A stretch of DNA of 64,000 nt, taken from contig NC_067206.1 of assembly GCF_026262505.1 (NCBI RefSeq), positions 20,915,319-20,979,318 of the forward strand, written 5' to 3'. The stretch is from Trichomonas vaginalis G3. Taxonomy: Eukaryota > Parabasalia > Trichomonadida > Trichomonadidae. Positions 60,501 to 64,000 of the stretch are shown here, piece after piece (the first letter of the stretch is position 1; every line of letters starts with the position of its first letter). The notes under the pieces were generated by a model. It saw only the letters and a list, made by a program, of their open reading frames with translations, made no database searches and was not told where the DNA came from. The position numbers were made by a program, and so were the translations under genes.

Positions 60501-61240
60501 AGAATGCTGATGTCTATGGATATTTTTGTGGGTAGTTCCTTCTGGTCCATGCGGAAAATACGTCTTTTGTTGCATCTTACTACCATATCCTTTTATGCCA
60601 TGTCGAGTCTGCTTTTGTATTCCTTAAAACTCTTGTAACACCTTTCTCAAGCCTTTCAACTTGTTGTCCATCTTCATTAAACCTCTATGGTATGAAGACC
60701 TTGAAACGTGGTGCAACATATCTAACACTTTCTTGGTCCGGCTTTAAGGTCTAAAACAACCCTGAAACGCCATCCTGTATCAGCTTTTCGTTTTAAAATC
60801 TTCGATGTTTCCGTTCATTATACCATTCACCCTTTCTTAATTTCATTGTCTTTTTCATCCCACACTATTCCTTATCTGCCTTCTTCACTAACGCACTAGC
60901 CACGCATGCTTAACTCATCGTTAACAAGTTTTTCAGCTTTGTTGTCAACATCTGCTTTTTGTGGCATATGTGCCATCTGCTCTGTCATGTCTTCGTTGAA
61001 CTTTTTCAATGACATACTCTTGTCAGCTTTGTTGTCAGACTATCTGCTTTCAAAAGAAGTTCATCCTAGAGGTTTCTCGTTTAAAGTTCTTTTTTTGGAT
61101 TATACCAAACAGTATGGTTCTTATTGTCTTGAAACAGAAAACTCATTCTTCATTGGTTTAATGTCCAGTTGTTTTAGAGTTTCCTTCTTTCAATGACTCA
61201 GAATCCTAGAATAGTTTGAAAAGTTTGTTGTGTCTTATTA
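60501..61240. other. no gene assigned
   Basis: T-rich sequence with a 96-codon + frame (60,906-61,196) that contains a partly repeated segment, LSALLS twice. No family signature; possibly chance. Confidence 0.2.
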
Positions 61241-61244
61241 GAGC

Positions 61245-62146
61245 TTGCATAATGAGTTTGTCCCGGTTGTGTTGTATTTCTCTCATTTAGACGCTGTTTC
61301 TTTCGACATTTTAATTCGAGATAAAATATGCTTCAATAGAAAAAGAAAATTAAAGTTGCTACAAACTAAACCATTAGATGAACTTTTTTACGAATGCGCC
61401 GTCAAAAGTTTAAGACAGAGACCGGTAAAGCATGGAAGGCCTAATCGTTTGACTACCCACTTAGATGGTTAAGAAGACCCATCTGTCACAAAAGCTATTG
61501 GCTTTCGTAGAATGAAGCCGAAGTTGTTCTGTAGAAGATAAAAGTTTTCCCATTTATGTAAGTTTCCATTATAGATATAATTCTAGAAGGAAACGAAAAA
61601 TGTGGAAGAAAATTGAAGCTTAAATACAAGTGACCTCTTCATCTTCTCGTACAGACTGCGTTAAAAAATATAGAAGCATAAAAATAAATTCATTGTTATG
61701 GCAATAATATGCTGGATGAATATGCAAAATACGAGAGCACCACTTTTATGTGAGAATTGTAATATGACAAACAAAAATTACAAGGTCATTTCCAAATCTA
61801 CAAGAACAATCCAAGAAAGACGAACCAAATAGATACAGAATATCACTGCAATGTCATGGTATTAGTTTGCCAAGAATGTAAAATCAGAAAAGTCGAACTT
61901 CCTTTAGCAAATATTTTACAGTCGATATGCAAAGAGATGAACCATATTTATTTAACAAGATGTTTTCGAGCCCAGCTGCCATATTATGTTTCACTGCTCA
62001 TTTTCTGCTGCCCAAAACTCTTTCTTATGCTTGGCAAAATGACTTTTTACGAAAAAACCTACAAAAGTTTATATGAACCACCAAGTGGAAGTACTTTTCA
62101 GACTTTCAAGTATGGTTTCACTACAGATGGAAAGAAAAAAGAATAA
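61245..62146 (+). pseudogene. forward coding fragments with paired Cys motifs, unidentified
   Basis: 61,245-61,472 reads basic protein (NRKRKLKLLQTKPLDELFYE). 61,705-61,815 reads NNMLDEYAKYESTTF and, one base shifted, LCENCNMTNKNYK. 61,846-62,146 reads HCNVMVLVCQECKIRKVEL to a TAA at 62,144. C-x2-C at about 61,770 and again at about 61,872, with a preceding HC, would make a small zinc-binding module if the frames join. The family is unknown. Confidence 0.35.
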
Positions 62147-62997
62147 TTCCATATACCATGCGTTTACTTAGACACTTAGTTTCATATAACAACTCTATCG
62201 AACGGTAAAAATATAATTTTTAATACGGTTGAGGTGTTGGATTTGGTATGCCAACTTAGCAACTGCTGGTGCAGTGTTCAAAGATCCTTGTTGTATAACA
62301 GGAGGACTATGTTCTTTCTGGTTCAGGGTCGTTTAGGCTAATAATACCAACAAACTGACCTACTCTTTTACAATATTTCTTGACACCGTTCCCAAAATTC
62401 CTTTCCTACGGTTTTTATTCCATTACCTAATACCTCTCCAACATTTCGCAAAGAAGATTCCTATCTTACTGAAGAAACCACATATTGACTATAATTGAAA
62501 AATCTAATGTCCGCCTAGTCTCGTACGTTTTTCCTGTTGGAGTCCATAGCATTCCTTTAACTGGAGCTCTACATTCTGTTTCTCCTCTGTAGAAAACATA
62601 TTCTGGGTCAACTCCTGTGTTCGCGTCGATCTGGATAGAGTTGTTTTACTATCCCACTTTCAGGGGTTTGATATAAAACTCTTTCCATTCTTCATATTGC
62701 ATACCACTGGTTGGGCAAGCCTAACGCAGCGTCATTTTGGAACATGCCGCAGTTTGCATTGTACATCTTGTTAGGCACTGACCATAGTTTGCCATTGCAG
62801 TTTGTATTCTAACTTCAAGTTTAGGGATTCTCTCGGGTTGGTTGTCCAGGTTGCTGTGCATTCGGCTAAGTTCTGTGCGTCCATTTACATATTTAGATAA
62901 AATATATCTCCTTACGAGACATATTACTAACACTCTTGCAGGCATTGGTTCATCTCATATTCTCTGTACTTTTCTGCCACGTCAAATAAATAAAATG
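62147..62997. other. no gene assigned
   Basis: Mixed sequence; a 74-codon - frame (62,721-62,945) and a 62-codon + frame (62,842-63,030) overlap. Nothing recognisable. Confidence 0.2.
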
Positions 62998-63966
62998 ACA
63001 CCAATGGGAAAAAAACCTAAAAACAAGTAGTCCTATTGTCAAACCACATTACTACTAGTAAAAATCTGTTATGACCACTTTCTCCAGTTATAGGACCTCG
63101 CTCATATCTATATCTCTATCGTATCGTAAAACTCATATCATGCTAGTCCTCTAACCATCTCATGACACATTTCCAAAACCATTTTATCGGATGAAAGTTT
63201 AAAAGCATGGAGGTTATGTAAAAACGTCTAAAGTTACTAAGAGTCTCTCAAAGTTCCAGTCGACTTAGGGTATTTGAAAATGCCCATGTGTTATAAACGG
63301 CGGTCCACTATAAAGAAAAACATTTTGCCTTGTCTTTATATTTTATCATACAACTCTGTCAATAACATCATCACCAACTCTATACCCTCAATATATTTTT
63401 CTATTCGTCTCTTTGAAAACATTGTATAGTAGATATAGAAAACTTTGAACATAAGTGCTTCAATGTCATGCAACTCCTTATAGCCACCATAATAATAGTC
63501 CTAACGCAGAATATACTATCCCAGTCTATCATATTCTGCGTTTTCCAAAACCTCCTCTCACAAATTATGGTTATCTGAATGGTATACCGTTCCATCTTAC
63601 CTATAAGGTATCTTTTCTTTTAACTCTTTACAAAATATTTTGTTTGTCTGGTATATGTTTGAGACGGTCCAATATAGTTGTCGAAGCATTGCATATAATC
63701 TTTGAGTCTCGGAATATTGTAGTGGCACCAAATGGATATATTAAGAAACTTCCACCGAACAAAATAACAAATGTTAGACCATTCGGTAGTTTCTTAAGTT
63801 CTCTCAATATCAATATTCCTTTACATTTACTCTTATTTCTTTTTTCAAAGGAGACGAACGGTGGTTTTGGTAAAACACTTTCATTTTATATATAATAATA
63901 AAAATGTTTTACCCGAAAAGTGACAGAAAAGTGACAAACATGAAAACATATAAATTTGTGAAAGCA
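62998..63966. repeat. right copy of the ~0.9 kb direct repeat
   Basis: Same orientation and order of landmarks as 51,755-52,684, with numerous one-base differences. It closes with the AAAAGTGACA pair (63,916 and 63,927) and diverges at about 63,966. Confidence 0.75.
63401..63895 (-). pseudogene. right copy of the unidentified basic protein gene, frameshifted
   Basis: Two - strand frames (63,628-63,813 and 63,401-63,595) cover the region equivalent to the 113-codon gene at 52,135-52,476 and to the sequence upstream of it. The upstream part reads RELKKLPNGLTFVILFGGSF here and is broken in the left copy, so each copy preserves a different part of the frame. Confidence 0.35.
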
Positions 63967-64000
63967 GACCACATTATATAATGGTTTTCGACCAGAAGAA

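Overview
The window looks like an AT-rich protist genome, most plausibly a parabasalid (Trichomonas-like). The evidence is intronless K/N/E-rich proteins, a TCACA initiator-like motif 20 nt upstream of the best ATG, eukaryotic gene remnants (a ubiquitin-specific protease, an ARM/HEAT-like protein) and heavy loading with cut-and-paste elements. The species assignment is inference; no rRNA or tRNA gene was found to settle it.

Layout. (1) 1-25,680: three head-to-tail copies of an ~8.5-8.8 kb unit on the + strand. (2) 25,681-34,690: further copies and fragments of the same unit, full of one-base insertions and deletions. They fold back on themselves near 30.2 kb and 34.06 kb and are interrupted by a 25-N gap (30,883-30,907). 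(3) 34,690-51,720: two clean copies of the unit in reverse orientation, so 1-51,720 is one giant imperfect palindrome. (4) 51,720-64,000: different, more GC-rich sequence, flanked by an ~0.9 kb direct repeat (51,755-52,684 and 62,998-63,966), with fragmentary coding sequence on both strands.

Each unit contains, in + order: a 2.4 kb DNA transposon with an intact 353-residue DDE (rve/IS481-like) transposase; the frameshifted C-terminal part of a ubiquitin-specific protease (family C19) gene; an unidentified decayed stretch; a second, broken integrase remnant on the opposite strand; the C-terminal part of an ARM/HEAT-like gene on the opposite strand; a ~1.1 kb non-coding block made of about ten successive DNA palindromes, including a 122-bp repeat present 2-5 times; and an in-frame piece of the protease catalytic domain, cut off from its C-terminal part by the next transposon.

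The transposase is identical in all five clean copies while the genes around it are broken. The unit therefore looks like a protease gene invaded by the transposon and the palindrome block and then amplified. How much of the palindromic arrangement is real chromosome and how much is long-read assembly artefact cannot be decided from this sequence. The most unusual material is the palindrome chain, the hairpins embedded in the transposase reading frame, the offset long inner inverted repeats of the transposon, and the recurrence of AAAAGTGACA at the edges of unrelated blocks.
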